From Candidatus Doudnabacteria bacterium Gr01-1014_77 (GTDB lineage: Bacteria; Patescibacteriota; Doudnabacteria; UBA920; VMFF01): DNA of 8,711 nt. Shown here one piece after another: positions 1 to 6,644 of this stretch. A program made the translations under genes and the position numbers. Within the stretch, counting starts at the first letter, position 1. Each line of letters opens with the position of its first letter. The stretch is from the NCBI GenBank assembly GCA_007375915.1, contig VMFF01000019.1:1-8711 (forward strand). Reading direction: 5' to 3'. Under the pieces are notes generated by a model. The model ran no database searches, was not told where the DNA came from, and saw only the letters and a list, made by a program, of their open reading frames with translations.

Positions 1-106
1 AACTCTTTACAGCATCAAATGATTTATCGATTAATGGCTTTACCATTGCCTCAAGCTTTGCTCTGGATAATCTCATTTCAAGATGTTTTGGTCCTGATGA
101 ATCAGC
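1..106 (-). CDS. dnaK: DnaK (Hsp70) internal fragment, both ends missing
   Basis: Read on the minus strand from 106 down to 2, the sequence is open for 35 codons and gives a peptide beginning ADSSGPKHLEMRLSRAKLEA and ending in DAVKS. This matches the stretch of the Hsp70 chaperone DnaK near the end of the ATPase domain (E. coli has TADATGPKH...TRAKLESLVEDL there), including the GPKH and RAKLE blocks and the spacing between them. Upstream of ADSSGP, at plus-strand positions above 106, the DnaK match stops and the DNA is serS instead. The fragment therefore lacks its start, most of the ATPase domain and, because the window ends, everything downstream. A functional gene cannot lie here as shown. 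It is either the edge of a real inversion breakpoint or a chimeric assembly join. The identification comes from remembered family sequences but the match is dense. Confidence 0.75.
90..106. repeat. 17-base dnaK/serS junction shared by both genes
   Basis: The sequence GGTCCTGATGAATCAGC reads GPDESA on the plus strand, as expected in SerRS, and on the minus strand supplies the ADSSGP of DnaK. DnaK similarity runs from base 1 to 106 and stops, while SerRS similarity starts at 90. The two unrelated housekeeping genes in opposite orientation therefore meet in this short stretch, which fits both. Such a join through short identity is typical of an assembly misjoin and also of microhomology-mediated rearrangement. 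Confidence 0.65.
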
Positions 107-1067
107 AAATACAGTAATTTCCAAGAACGGTGATATTCCTGATTTCTCATTCAAACCAAAAGAACATTGGGAGCTTGGAAAAGAACTTGGAATAATTGAC
201 ACAGAAACAGCAGCAGAAGTAACTGGCGCTCGTTTTGCATACCTCAAAGGCGATATGGCTCTTTTAGAGTTTGCAGTAATTCAATTAGTGCTTAGTATCC
301 TAACTGATGAAACAGTCATTGCAAAGGTTGCGAAAAAAGCAGGCTTAAATATTTCAACAAAGCCTTTTGTTCCAGTTTTGCCTCCTGTGATGATTAAACC
401 AGAGGTAATGCAGAGAATGGGACGTTTAGAGCCAAAAGAAGAAAGATACTATATCCCAAGCGATGATTTGTATTTGGTAGGAAGTGCAGAGCATACGCTT
501 GGTCCAATACACATGGACAAAACAATTCCAGAAAATGAATTACCAATTAGATATATTGGTTTTTCAACAGCTTTTAGAAGAGAAGCAGGGTCATATGGCA
601 AGGACATGAAAGGTATTTTAAGAGTTCATCAGTTTGATAAGTTGGAAATGGAAACATACACAACAGCAGAGAACGGAACAGATGAACAGTTGTTAATAGT
701 TGCTTTACAAGAGCACATTAATCAGTGTTTGGAATTACCATATCAGGTTGTCGAAATATCAACCGGAGACATGGGTGCTCCTGATTACAGACAAATTGAT
801 ATTGAAACTTGGCTTCCAGGACAAGACCGTTACAGAGAAACTCATACTTCTGATTTTATGACTGATTTTCAATCAAGAAGATTAAATATAAAGGTTAAAA
901 GAAAAGACGGTAAAACAGAGCTTGTGCATATGAATGACGCAACAGCAGCAGCTGGAAGAACTCTAATAGCAATCTTAGAGAACTACCAACAAGAAGATGG
1001 TACTATCGTAATTCCTGAATCATTACAGCCTTTCATGTTTGGAAAAAAGAAAATTACAAAAGCTTAG
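90..1067 (+). CDS. serS: Seryl-tRNA synthetase, N-terminal part missing
   Basis: This is the class II enzyme that charges tRNA-Ser (and tRNA-Sec) with serine in the cytoplasm. Homology begins at base 90 with GPDESANTVIS, which matches the usual VPVGKDE.DN block after the coiled-coil arm. It continues through FKPKEHWELGKELGIID, the motif 2 region FRREAGSYGKD (from 573), HQFDKLEME, and motif 3 near 933-959 followed by RTLIAILENYQQEDG and a C-terminal PFMFGKKK. Motif 3 reads NDATAAAGR where many bacteria have NGSGLAxGR. About 325 residues are present; the family usually has about 420-430, so roughly 100-110 residues including the tRNA-binding arm are absent. The frame stays open back to base 3, but that part is antisense DnaK, not a coiled coil, so the missing N-terminus is not simply outside the window. 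The ATG at 255 lies inside the conserved catalytic domain and is not the true start. The ftsQ-like gene follows after 17 bases. Confidence 0.93.
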   Translation, partial: GPDESANTVISKNGDIPDFSFKPKEHWELGKELGIIDTETAAEVTGARFAYLKGDMALLEFAVIQLVLSILTDETVIAKVAKKAGLNISTKPFVPVLPPVMIKPEVMQRMGRLEPKEERYYIPSDDLYLVGSAEHTLGPIHMDKTIPENELPIRYIGFSTAFRREAGSYGKDMKGILRVHQFDKLEMETYTTAENGTDEQLLIVALQEHINQCLELPYQVVEISTGDMGAPDYRQIDIETWLPGQDRYRETHTSDFMTDFQSRRLNIKVKRKDGKTELVHMNDATAAAGRTLIAILENYQQEDGTIVIPESLQPFMFGKKKITKA

Positions 1068-1084
1068 TTAAAAGAAAATATATA

Positions 1085-2011
1085 ATGGATACAAAACGCT
1101 TTAATCAACCGGAATACAAAAGCCAGATTCAAGGCGCTCGCAAATACAAGAGAGAGGTACATAAACCTCCTGAGGAACCTTTTAAAAAACTCTTGTACTA
1201 TTTAGGTCTTGATACCTGGCAGAGAAAAACAATAGCTTCTTTGATCTTTGTTTTTTTTGTATATTGTATATATTTTGCACCATTTTTAAAGCTAAACAGC
1301 ATTGAAATATCAGGAACAGATCAGCAAGCAGCAGTTAAGATCGAAGAAAACTTTAATGAATATATCCAGAAATACAGAGCCGGAATCTTTCCTAGAAAAA
1401 ACATCTTCTTTTTTGGAACCCGTTCTTTTACAGAATATCTTTTAGAAAACAACTATCAGGTAGCAAAAGTGATAGAGATCAAACGAAAACCATTGCATAA
1501 GGTTACAGTTGTTATAGATCAGAGGACACCAGAGTTTGTTTTAGAGCAGGGCTTTAATTATTATGTGTTGAATTCAGACTCAACCATAGGAAGCAGTATT
1601 TCGCCAGAACAACTTCTTTCAGATTTTAAAGCATTTAAAAAAGTAAAAGACAGTGCAGAAGAATCTGTTAATCCAGGAGAAAAGTTTTTGAATGAACAAA
1701 AAAATGATTTCCTGCAGTATCTAAATGACAACATTGAAAAGAAAATGTCTTTACCAATCGAATCATTTGAGATTCCAGGAAGAGCATCAGACCAATTAAT
1801 AGTTCATCTTAGAAAAGGCTTTGTTGCATACTTTAATTCAACCACAGATTCAAAAGTTTTTCTTGATCGTTTCTATACCCTCTGGATTCAACTAAACCCA
1901 GATCAACAAAACCGTCTTGCATATTTTGATTTACGCTTTGAAAAAAATGCTTATGCCTGTTTCAAAGGTGATAAGTGTGCTAATACAAATATTAATTTAG
2001 AATCTAATTAA
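1085..2011 (+). CDS. ftsQ: FtsQ/DivIB-like cell division protein
   Basis: The 308-residue protein has the layout of FtsQ/DivIB, the bitopic divisome protein that links the FtsB-FtsL pair to the septal peptidoglycan machinery. A basic cytoplasmic tail (1-47, rich in K/R) precedes one membrane helix (about 48-66, IASLIFVFFVYCIYFAPF). At once after it comes a POTRA-type domain (about 68-146), with the typical opening LKLNSIEISGTDQ and the closing strand HKVTVVIDQRTPEFVL. A longer beta domain ends with LAYFDLRFEKNAYACF, the usual yvDLRf strand. FtsQ is poorly conserved, so the call rests on architecture and these strands. The ATG at 1085 is 17 bases after the serS stop, with no convincing Shine-Dalgarno sequence. 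The T8 run at 1251-1258 is inside the membrane helix and is in frame. Only two bases separate it from the next gene, so it is probably co-transcribed with serS and pyrH. Confidence 0.7.
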   Translation: MDTKRFNQPEYKSQIQGARKYKREVHKPPEEPFKKLLYYLGLDTWQRKTIASLIFVFFVYCIYFAPFLKLNSIEISGTDQQAAVKIEENFNEYIQKYRAGIFPRKNIFFFGTRSFTEYLLENNYQVAKVIEIKRKPLHKVTVVIDQRTPEFVLEQGFNYYVLNSDSTIGSSISPEQLLSDFKAFKKVKDSAEESVNPGEKFLNEQKNDFLQYLNDNIEKKMSLPIESFEIPGRASDQLIVHLRKGFVAYFNSTTDSKVFLDRFYTLWIQLNPDQQNRLAYFDLRFEKNAYACFKGDKCANTNINLESN

Positions 2012-2013
2012 CA

Positions 2014-2703
2014 ATGAAAATGGCAAAAAAAACATTTGTGCTTTCACTAGGAGGTTCAGTTTTTGTACCTGATAGTATTGATATTGGTTTCTTAAAGAAG
2101 TTTAAGGTTTTCATAGAACAACAAATAAAAAAAGGCCACCGATTTATAGTTGTTGCAGGGGGAGGAGCAACAGCAAGAAAATACAGAGATGCAGGTGCTG
2201 CTGTTGTTCATAAAATGCCAATTGAGGACTTAGACTGGTTAGGTATTCATGCAACCCGTTTAAATGCTCAGCTTTTAAGAACAATATTTAGAGGAACAAC
2301 ATACCAGAAGGTCATTAAAGATCCGACAAAGAAACATAATATTAAAGCGGATTTGATAATCGGTGCAGGGTATAGACCAGGAAACTCTACAGACTATTGC
2401 GCAGTGTTAATTGCTAAGAACTATGGTGCAAAGACAGTAATTAATTTAAGCAATATTGATTATGTATATACCAAAGATCCAAAACTCGCTGGAGCAAAAA
2501 AGATAGAGAAAATATCATGGACTGAGTTTAGGAAAATAGTAGGTAATAAATGGGATCCGGGTTTACACGCACCATTTGATCCAATTGCGAGCAAACATGC
2601 TCAAGAAAACAAACTGCGTGTTGTTGTCATGAATGGAAAAAACTTTAAAAATCTAGAGAACTTACTTTCCGGTAAAAAGTTTAAAGGAACAGTAATAGAA
2701 TAA
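2014..2703 (+). CDS. pyrH: UMP kinase, archaeal-type
   Basis: This cytoplasmic enzyme phosphorylates UMP to UDP with ATP, feeding all pyrimidine nucleotide synthesis. The 229-residue chain is one amino-acid-kinase fold. Visible motifs are the N-terminal phosphate-binding loop SLGGS (11-15), VVAGGGATARKYRDA (46-60), the UMP-binding segment LDWLGIHATRLNAQLL (73-88), STDYCAVLIA (125-134), the nucleotide-binding NLSNIDYVYTKDP (144-156) and HAPFDPIASK (185-194). SLGGS and the GIxxTRLNAQLL block resemble archaeal UMP kinases more than the KLSGE form of E. coli PyrH; from memory, Parcubacteria share this type. A second ATG two codons in (2020) could also be the start. No Shine-Dalgarno sequence is seen, and the gene begins two bases after the ftsQ stop. 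Other amino-acid kinases are less likely given the TRLNA motif. Confidence 0.9.
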   Translation: MKMAKKTFVLSLGGSVFVPDSIDIGFLKKFKVFIEQQIKKGHRFIVVAGGGATARKYRDAGAAVVHKMPIEDLDWLGIHATRLNAQLLRTIFRGTTYQKVIKDPTKKHNIKADLIIGAGYRPGNSTDYCAVLIAKNYGAKTVINLSNIDYVYTKDPKLAGAKKIEKISWTEFRKIVGNKWDPGLHAPFDPIASKHAQENKLRVVVMNGKNFKNLENLLSGKKFKGTVIE

Positions 2704-2704
2704 T

Positions 2705-3073
2705 ATGGAAGAAATAACCAAGGAGATAGAGCAATACTCAGAGCTTGCAAAACAAAACGAGAATGTAGATGTAAGCAAGCTTATGATGAGTGCCCTAGAG
2801 CACACAGAAGAGAATAATGTAAGCGCAAAAAGCAAACGCTATGCGTATTTGTTTTCTTTTCTTTTTATGCCCCTTGGTTTGTTTATCGCGCTTTACTTTT
2901 TTGTTTTCAGTGATAAAAAAGACGCTAACAAGGTTTCTCTTGTTTGCGTATTAATAACAATATTCACTGCAGGAGCGTTTTTAGCAATCTTCCAGGTAAT
3001 TCTTTCTTCATCTAATGTTTCAACAGAACAGCTTCAACAAACACCGCAGATGCTAAATGATTTGTTGAAATAA
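2705..3073 (+). CDS. Small two-helix membrane protein of unknown function
   Basis: I do not recognise this 122-residue protein. An acidic N-terminal part of about 42 residues, probably cytoplasmic and helical (MEEITKEIEQYSELAKQ), is followed by basic KSKR. Two membrane helices come next at about 47-69 and 77-100, joined by the short charged loop SDKKDANK. A polar Gln-rich tail ends the protein. By the positive-inside rule the KSKR and KKDANK segments would compete for the cytoplasmic side, so topology is uncertain. It starts one base after the pyrH stop (TAA-T-ATG) with no Shine-Dalgarno sequence, and the operon terminator begins five bases after its stop. It is thus the last gene of the serS-ftsQ-pyrH unit. 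Its position gives no firm clue to function. Coding is supported by the clean frame, AT-rich codon use like its neighbours and tight packing. Confidence 0.75.
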   Translation: MEEITKEIEQYSELAKQNENVDVSKLMMSALEHTEENNVSAKSKRYAYLFSFLFMPLGLFIALYFFVFSDKKDANKVSLVCVLITIFTAGAFLAIFQVILSSSNVSTEQLQQTPQMLNDLLK

Positions 3074-3078
3074 AGAAA

Positions 3079-3101
3079 CCTAGCTTTCGCTAGGCTTTTT
3101 T
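3079..3101 (+). terminator. Intrinsic terminator of the serS-ftsQ-pyrH unit
   Basis: A perfect 6-bp stem CCTAGC/GCTAGG with the loop TTTC (3079-3094) is followed by C and six Ts (3096-3101). It begins five bases after the stop at 3073. The opposing GT-C gene ends at 3103. On the minus strand the hairpin is followed by TTTCTTTATTTC, a weaker T-rich run, so the same hairpin may serve both converging transcripts. Confidence 0.88.
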
Positions 3102-3102
3102 A

Positions 3103-4593
3103 TTATTTCACGAGATATTCATCAACCATAATCCAAGTTCCGGCAAATGGTCTTACATCTTCCCAAGAATGATCTTGTCCGATTTGAACCCAGTTTTGAG
3201 GAACTTCTGGTTTTACCCCTCCGAAAGCATTAGTCCATAGTGTCCAGACAGTACTACCTTTTTCTACGTCTTTGTTTAAATCATGAATTAATTCTGCGTT
3301 GGTTAGAAGTGCTGTTCCAGAAAAGTGTGGTAATTGTTTAACCTCAGAAATGCCAGGAATGTATAGCAAGGGTGATGCTGTTGATCTGTTGTAGAATTTA
3401 AAATTAAAGAATTCAGAAGAAGAACCGATCAGTAGAATGTCTCCTTGCTCAATGTTGTTGTTTAAATACGACGCAGCAGAGCTCATTCCAGGTTTGTGCT
3501 TAATATCCATAGAGCTCCAGAAACCCCACCAGTTTAATATGGAGACAGCGACCATTAGAATATATATTCCATACTTTAATTTTTTGTTTGATAATTCAAA
3601 GATGAACAAACAAAGAAGGATTGTATAGAAAAGACCGGCGAAAAGAAAATATCGATCAAGATATATTGATTGTTTAAACGAAAGAAGCAGTGCTCCTAAG
3701 AAGGGAACAATTGTTCCTAACAAAGCAAGCCATTTGTAAATGGACTTTTCTTTTTTAATGACTCGATAAACAAGAAAAATAGTAAACAAGGAAGCAATAA
3801 CCAAGAAAACTTTAGTTATTGGATTGTTGCTGTCTGCTCCAGTTCCAAAGATCATTCTCCAGTTAGTTAATGGAACTGACCATTCGTGCATTTTTGGGAT
3901 CCAATAGTTTTCCTGGACTTGTGTAAACTGGTATTTAAAGGTTTTTAGCCAAGGTACGTACAGAAGAAGGACGATAATGTATGAAAAAACAAGCTGAGAA
4001 TACTTTTTTAACTCTAAACGGTAGTTTTTGAACAGGTAGTACAGGGCAAACAGACCAATACCAAAGATAGAGAAGAACAGGTAGTAATGGGTGTACATAG
4101 CTGCGCTGGTTGAGAGTATAAAGCCGAGCCAGTAAACAATTTTTTTCGTATCAAATGCTTTAACAAGAAAATATCCAGAGATCAACAACAGAAAAGTTCC
4201 TAACGTATACATTCTTGCTTCAGTAACATATTGGATTTGAAAAGGATTAACAGCAATAAGGAGAGCTGTTGCTAGCGCTAGAGATTCTTTTTTAAACGCA
4301 ACTTTTACGAAGCCATACCCAGCCCATACAGTTGCAATACCAAAAAATACAGAGAAACCTCTTAAAGCAAAAAGCGAGTGTCCAAATACATCAGACCACA
4401 GCCTTAAAATGACGTAGTAGAAAGGGGGGTGCACATCTAATCCGATTCTGTAGAACATTTCCTGCCAGCTGTAGTTTACAAGCAACGCAGAGAAAGCTTC
4501 ATCATGCCAAAGAGAGATAGCGGTTAAATTAAATAGGCGTAGCAAAGCTGCGACCAATAGAATGGACCCAAGCAAAACATAGTGTTTTTTCAT
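3103..4593 (-). CDS. GT-C membrane glycosyltransferase (PMT_2/ArnT-like)
   Basis: The 496-residue protein is a multi-span glycosyltransferase of the GT-C fold, which takes a sugar from a polyprenyl-phosphate carrier and transfers it on the outer face of the membrane to lipid, glycan or protein. A first helix (about 5-20) leads to an outside loop with LWHDEAFS (28-35). The acidic pair D31-E32 sits where the PMT/ArnT family has its catalytic acid. Then follow DVHPPFYY (53-60), NPFQIQYVTEARMY (116-129) and MYTHYY (166-171), all typical of the PMT_2 group. About ten further hydrophobic segments run to about residue 360, and a soluble C-terminal domain of about 130 residues with several Trp closes the chain. 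The substrate cannot be read from the sequence. The gene converges on the pyrH unit and diverges from the GT2/WecA operon across 45 bases. The ATG at 4593 has no Shine-Dalgarno site and I find no convincing promoter for it. Confidence 0.85.
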   Translation of the reverse strand: MKKHYVLLGSILLVAALLRLFNLTAISLWHDEAFSALLVNYSWQEMFYRIGLDVHPPFYYVILRLWSDVFGHSLFALRGFSVFFGIATVWAGYGFVKVAFKKESLALATALLIAVNPFQIQYVTEARMYTLGTFLLLISGYFLVKAFDTKKIVYWLGFILSTSAAMYTHYYLFFSIFGIGLFALYYLFKNYRLELKKYSQLVFSYIIVLLLYVPWLKTFKYQFTQVQENYWIPKMHEWSVPLTNWRMIFGTGADSNNPITKVFLVIASLFTIFLVYRVIKKEKSIYKWLALLGTIVPFLGALLLSFKQSIYLDRYFLFAGLFYTILLCLFIFELSNKKLKYGIYILMVAVSILNWWGFWSSMDIKHKPGMSSAASYLNNNIEQGDILLIGSSSEFFNFKFYNRSTASPLLYIPGISEVKQLPHFSGTALLTNAELIHDLNKDVEKGSTVWTLWTNAFGGVKPEVPQNWVQIGQDHSWEDVRPFAGTWIMVDEYLVK

Positions 4594-4602
4594 TTTGTTT
4601 AG

Positions 4603-4631
4603 TGGAAAAATTAATTGTTTTCTGGTATAAT
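4603..4631 (+). promoter_or_regulatory. Extended -10 promoter giving a leaderless operon mRNA
   Basis: TGGAAA (4603-4608, four of six bases of TTGACA), a 17-base spacer and the consensus TATAAT (4626-4631), preceded directly by TGG as in extended -10 promoters. Transcription should start about seven bases on, at 4638-4639, which is the A of the ATG at 4639. This fixes the start of the next gene at 4639, because an in-frame TTG at 4615 lies upstream of the -10 box and would not be transcribed. Confidence 0.82.
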
Positions 4632-4638
4632 CAAAACC

Positions 4639-4986
4639 ATGAATAAGGTGTTAGAGTATACAAGAAATATTTTGTTTCAGATCGCTGTTAGCGCTCTCCT
4701 GAATATTATATCATGGGTTGTAATTATTACCCAGATAAAGCCAAACGCAGAGCCGTTGCCTTTGCATTATAATGTTTTCTTTGGTCCTGATATTGTTACC
4801 AAAGGTTATTATTTGTATTCTTTGCCTTTAGTTGGGTTGTTAATACTTGTTGCAAACTATATTTTTTACAGATATACCAAAGAACGAGAAGAGTTTGCTG
4901 CTAAGATAGTTATCGCAGTAACTATGGTGGTACAAGCTTTAATTTTAATAGCAGTTTTGTTTTTGAAGTCAATCATTGTTATTTAA
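4639..4986 (+). CDS. Three-helix small membrane protein
   Basis: The 115-residue protein has three membrane helices (about 11-32, 58-78 and 88-109). The loop between the first two, about 33-56, contains EPLPLHYNVFFGPD followed by GYYLYSLPLVGLL. The PLHYN...G.D pattern reminds me of small membrane proteins common in Parcubacteria and distantly of the PLHxN loop of DUF1648 proteins; I do not know a function. The start is set by the promoter: the -10 box ends seven bases before the ATG, so the message is probably leaderless. It is the first gene of an operon with a GT2 enzyme and a WecA-type transferase, with one base between its stop and the next ATG. A supporting role in the same membrane sugar pathway is possible but is inference from position only. 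Confidence 0.78.
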   Translation: MNKVLEYTRNILFQIAVSALLNIISWVVIITQIKPNAEPLPLHYNVFFGPDIVTKGYYLYSLPLVGLLILVANYIFYRYTKEREEFAAKIVIAVTMVVQALILIAVLFLKSIIVI

Positions 4987-4987
4987 T

Positions 4988-6643
4988 ATGTCTTTAAAAG
5001 AGAAAAGCTTTGTAGAGCGTATCTTTGAAATAATCCCAGGCGCGATGTTCTGGGCAACTTTGTTTTTTGCTCTTTTCTTTTCAAGGAACCATCCAGTTTG
5101 GGTTTCTGTGTTTATAATTCTTTTTGATCTTTACTGGTTATTTAAAGCAATCAATGGATCATTCCATCTTATTTTTTCTTACAAAAGATATCGTTTTTTT
5201 GCAACGCTGGATTGGCGCTTTTTAGTTGATCAGTTGCATGATTTTTCAAAATATATTGAATATCTTTCTGAGCGGTTAAGATACGCTAAAACCAGCAGAG
5301 CAAGGCGCTATTTTAAAGATGAAATGGAAAGAATCGGTAAGCTTTTAACAATTGGAAGAAAAAGCGCTAACTACCTTGATTATTACCATCTTGTGTTGTA
5401 TCCCTTTGTTGATGAAAGCGAAGAGGTTCTAGATACAACGATCAGATCATTGGAACAAGCCAACTATCCAAAGGATAAGATGATAGTTATTCTTGCAAGC
5501 GAAGAAAGAATGGGTGAGTCTGCTCAAAAGATTGCAAGAACAATTAAAGAAAGGTATGAAAAAGATTTTTTCCGTTTCTTTATCTCTGTTCATCCTGACG
5601 GATTGGAAGGGGAGATAAAAGGGAAGAGCGCAAATGCCTCTTGGGCTGTTCAATCTGTTCTTCCTGAATTAGAAAAATTAAATATTCCTATTGATAATGT
5701 CATAGTTTCAAATTTTGATTCAGATACCATGGTTCATCCGCAGTATTTTGCAAGAGTAATGTATGAGTTTTTAACTGCTGAAAAACCATATCGTTCAAGC
5801 TATCAACCAATTGCTGTTTACAACAACAACATTTGGGATTCCCCAGCATTCATTAGAGTTGTTTCTGTAAGCAATACTTTTTGGCAGTTCGTTGAATCTT
5901 CAAGACCAAACCGATTAAGAACCTTTTCTTCGCACAGTATGACTTTGAAAGCTTTGAAAGAAGTTGGTTTTTGGAGAAAAGATTTAATTAATGAAGATGG
6001 ATATATTTTCTGGCAGTGTTATCTGCATTACAATGGTGATTATAGAACAGTTCCTTTGTTTATGTCTGTTTCTTTAGATACTTGTTTAGCAGATACATAT
6101 ACTCAAACTTTAATTAATCAGTATAAGCAAAAAAGACGTTGGGCTTACAATGTCGAGTACTATCCTTCTTTAATGCCAGCGCTCTTTAAGCTTAAAGCTC
6201 CTCGCTGGGATAGGTTTTACAAAGCTTTCCAATACATTGAAGGAAATTATAACTGGGCAACAGCGTCTATAGTCATTTCTGCTTTAGGTTGGCTCCCTCT
6301 AGTTATTGGTAGTGGTAATTTTGGAAACACGATTTTTGCGGTTAATCTTCCTTTTATGACAAGGATATTAATGACCACAGCAACTTTGTTTTTGATTTTT
6401 TCAGTATATATAAATATGTACTTGCTTCCTCCAAGACCAAAGAAGTACACGATCTGGAGAACTGTTAGTATGTATTTGCAGTGGTTCTTTGTTCCAATAA
6501 TCTCTGTTTTCTTTGGAAGTCTCCCAGCTGTTGATGCTCAAACAAGATTAATGCTTGGAAAGTATATGGGTTTTTGGGTTACTCCTAAATCAAGAAAATC
6601 ATCAGGAACTCCTGATGCAATGTCAGCAAACTTAATGGACTAA
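4988..6643 (+). CDS. Membrane-anchored GT2 glycosyltransferase, processive type
   Basis: This 551-residue inner-membrane enzyme belongs to glycosyltransferase family 2, in the cellulose/hyaluronan synthase-like branch, and would use a nucleotide-sugar on the cytoplasmic side. Two N-terminal helices (about 21-55) and a basic, helical linker precede the GT-A domain (about 130-390). The domain opens with HLVLYPFVDESEEVLDTTIRSL. It has the metal-binding FDSDT (D244, D246), the acceptor-site NEDGYIFW (E336-D337, equivalent to TED) and QKRRW (381-385, the QxxRW motif of processive GT2s). About four C-terminal helices follow (about 425-515), then PAVDAQTRLMLGKYMGFWVT, a tail I recall from many Patescibacteria GT2 proteins. 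The ATG at 4988 is preferred over an in-frame TTG at 4976 because it follows the previous stop in the TAA-T-ATG arrangement seen elsewhere here. The polymer or lipid product is unknown. All catalytic motifs are intact. Confidence 0.88.
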   Translation: MSLKEKSFVERIFEIIPGAMFWATLFFALFFSRNHPVWVSVFIILFDLYWLFKAINGSFHLIFSYKRYRFFATLDWRFLVDQLHDFSKYIEYLSERLRYAKTSRARRYFKDEMERIGKLLTIGRKSANYLDYYHLVLYPFVDESEEVLDTTIRSLEQANYPKDKMIVILASEERMGESAQKIARTIKERYEKDFFRFFISVHPDGLEGEIKGKSANASWAVQSVLPELEKLNIPIDNVIVSNFDSDTMVHPQYFARVMYEFLTAEKPYRSSYQPIAVYNNNIWDSPAFIRVVSVSNTFWQFVESSRPNRLRTFSSHSMTLKALKEVGFWRKDLINEDGYIFWQCYLHYNGDYRTVPLFMSVSLDTCLADTYTQTLINQYKQKRRWAYNVEYYPSLMPALFKLKAPRWDRFYKAFQYIEGNYNWATASIVISALGWLPLVIGSGNFGNTIFAVNLPFMTRILMTTATLFLIFSVYINMYLLPPRPKKYTIWRTVSMYLQWFFVPIISVFFGSLPAVDAQTRLMLGKYMGFWVTPKSRKSSGTPDAMSANLMD

Positions 6644-6644
6644 T

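Noticed and set aside
3..254. In-frame plus-strand extension of serS to the window edge
   Set aside because: From 90 on it is true SerRS, but 3-89 translates to a Ser/Ala-rich stretch unlike the charged coiled-coil arm, and its minus strand is clear DnaK; the open frame is accidental.
1251..1258. T8 run in the ftsQ-like gene as a possible slippage or frameshift site
   Set aside because: The frame is intact on both sides and the run codes for Phe/Val in the membrane helix; no alternative product is seen.
3437..3628. Plus-strand open frame inside the GT-C gene
   Set aside because: It is antisense to the soluble C-terminal domain of the glycosyltransferase and the adjoining helices, has no start signals and no recognisable protein.
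4594..4640. Minus-strand promoter for the GT-C gene (TTGATT, then TAATTT)
   Set aside because: The spacer would be only 15 bases and the -10 match is poor; transcription start of this gene remains unknown.
5447..5653. Minus-strand open frame inside the GT2 gene
   Set aside because: It is a shadow of the catalytic domain, whose frame holds intact GT2 motifs.
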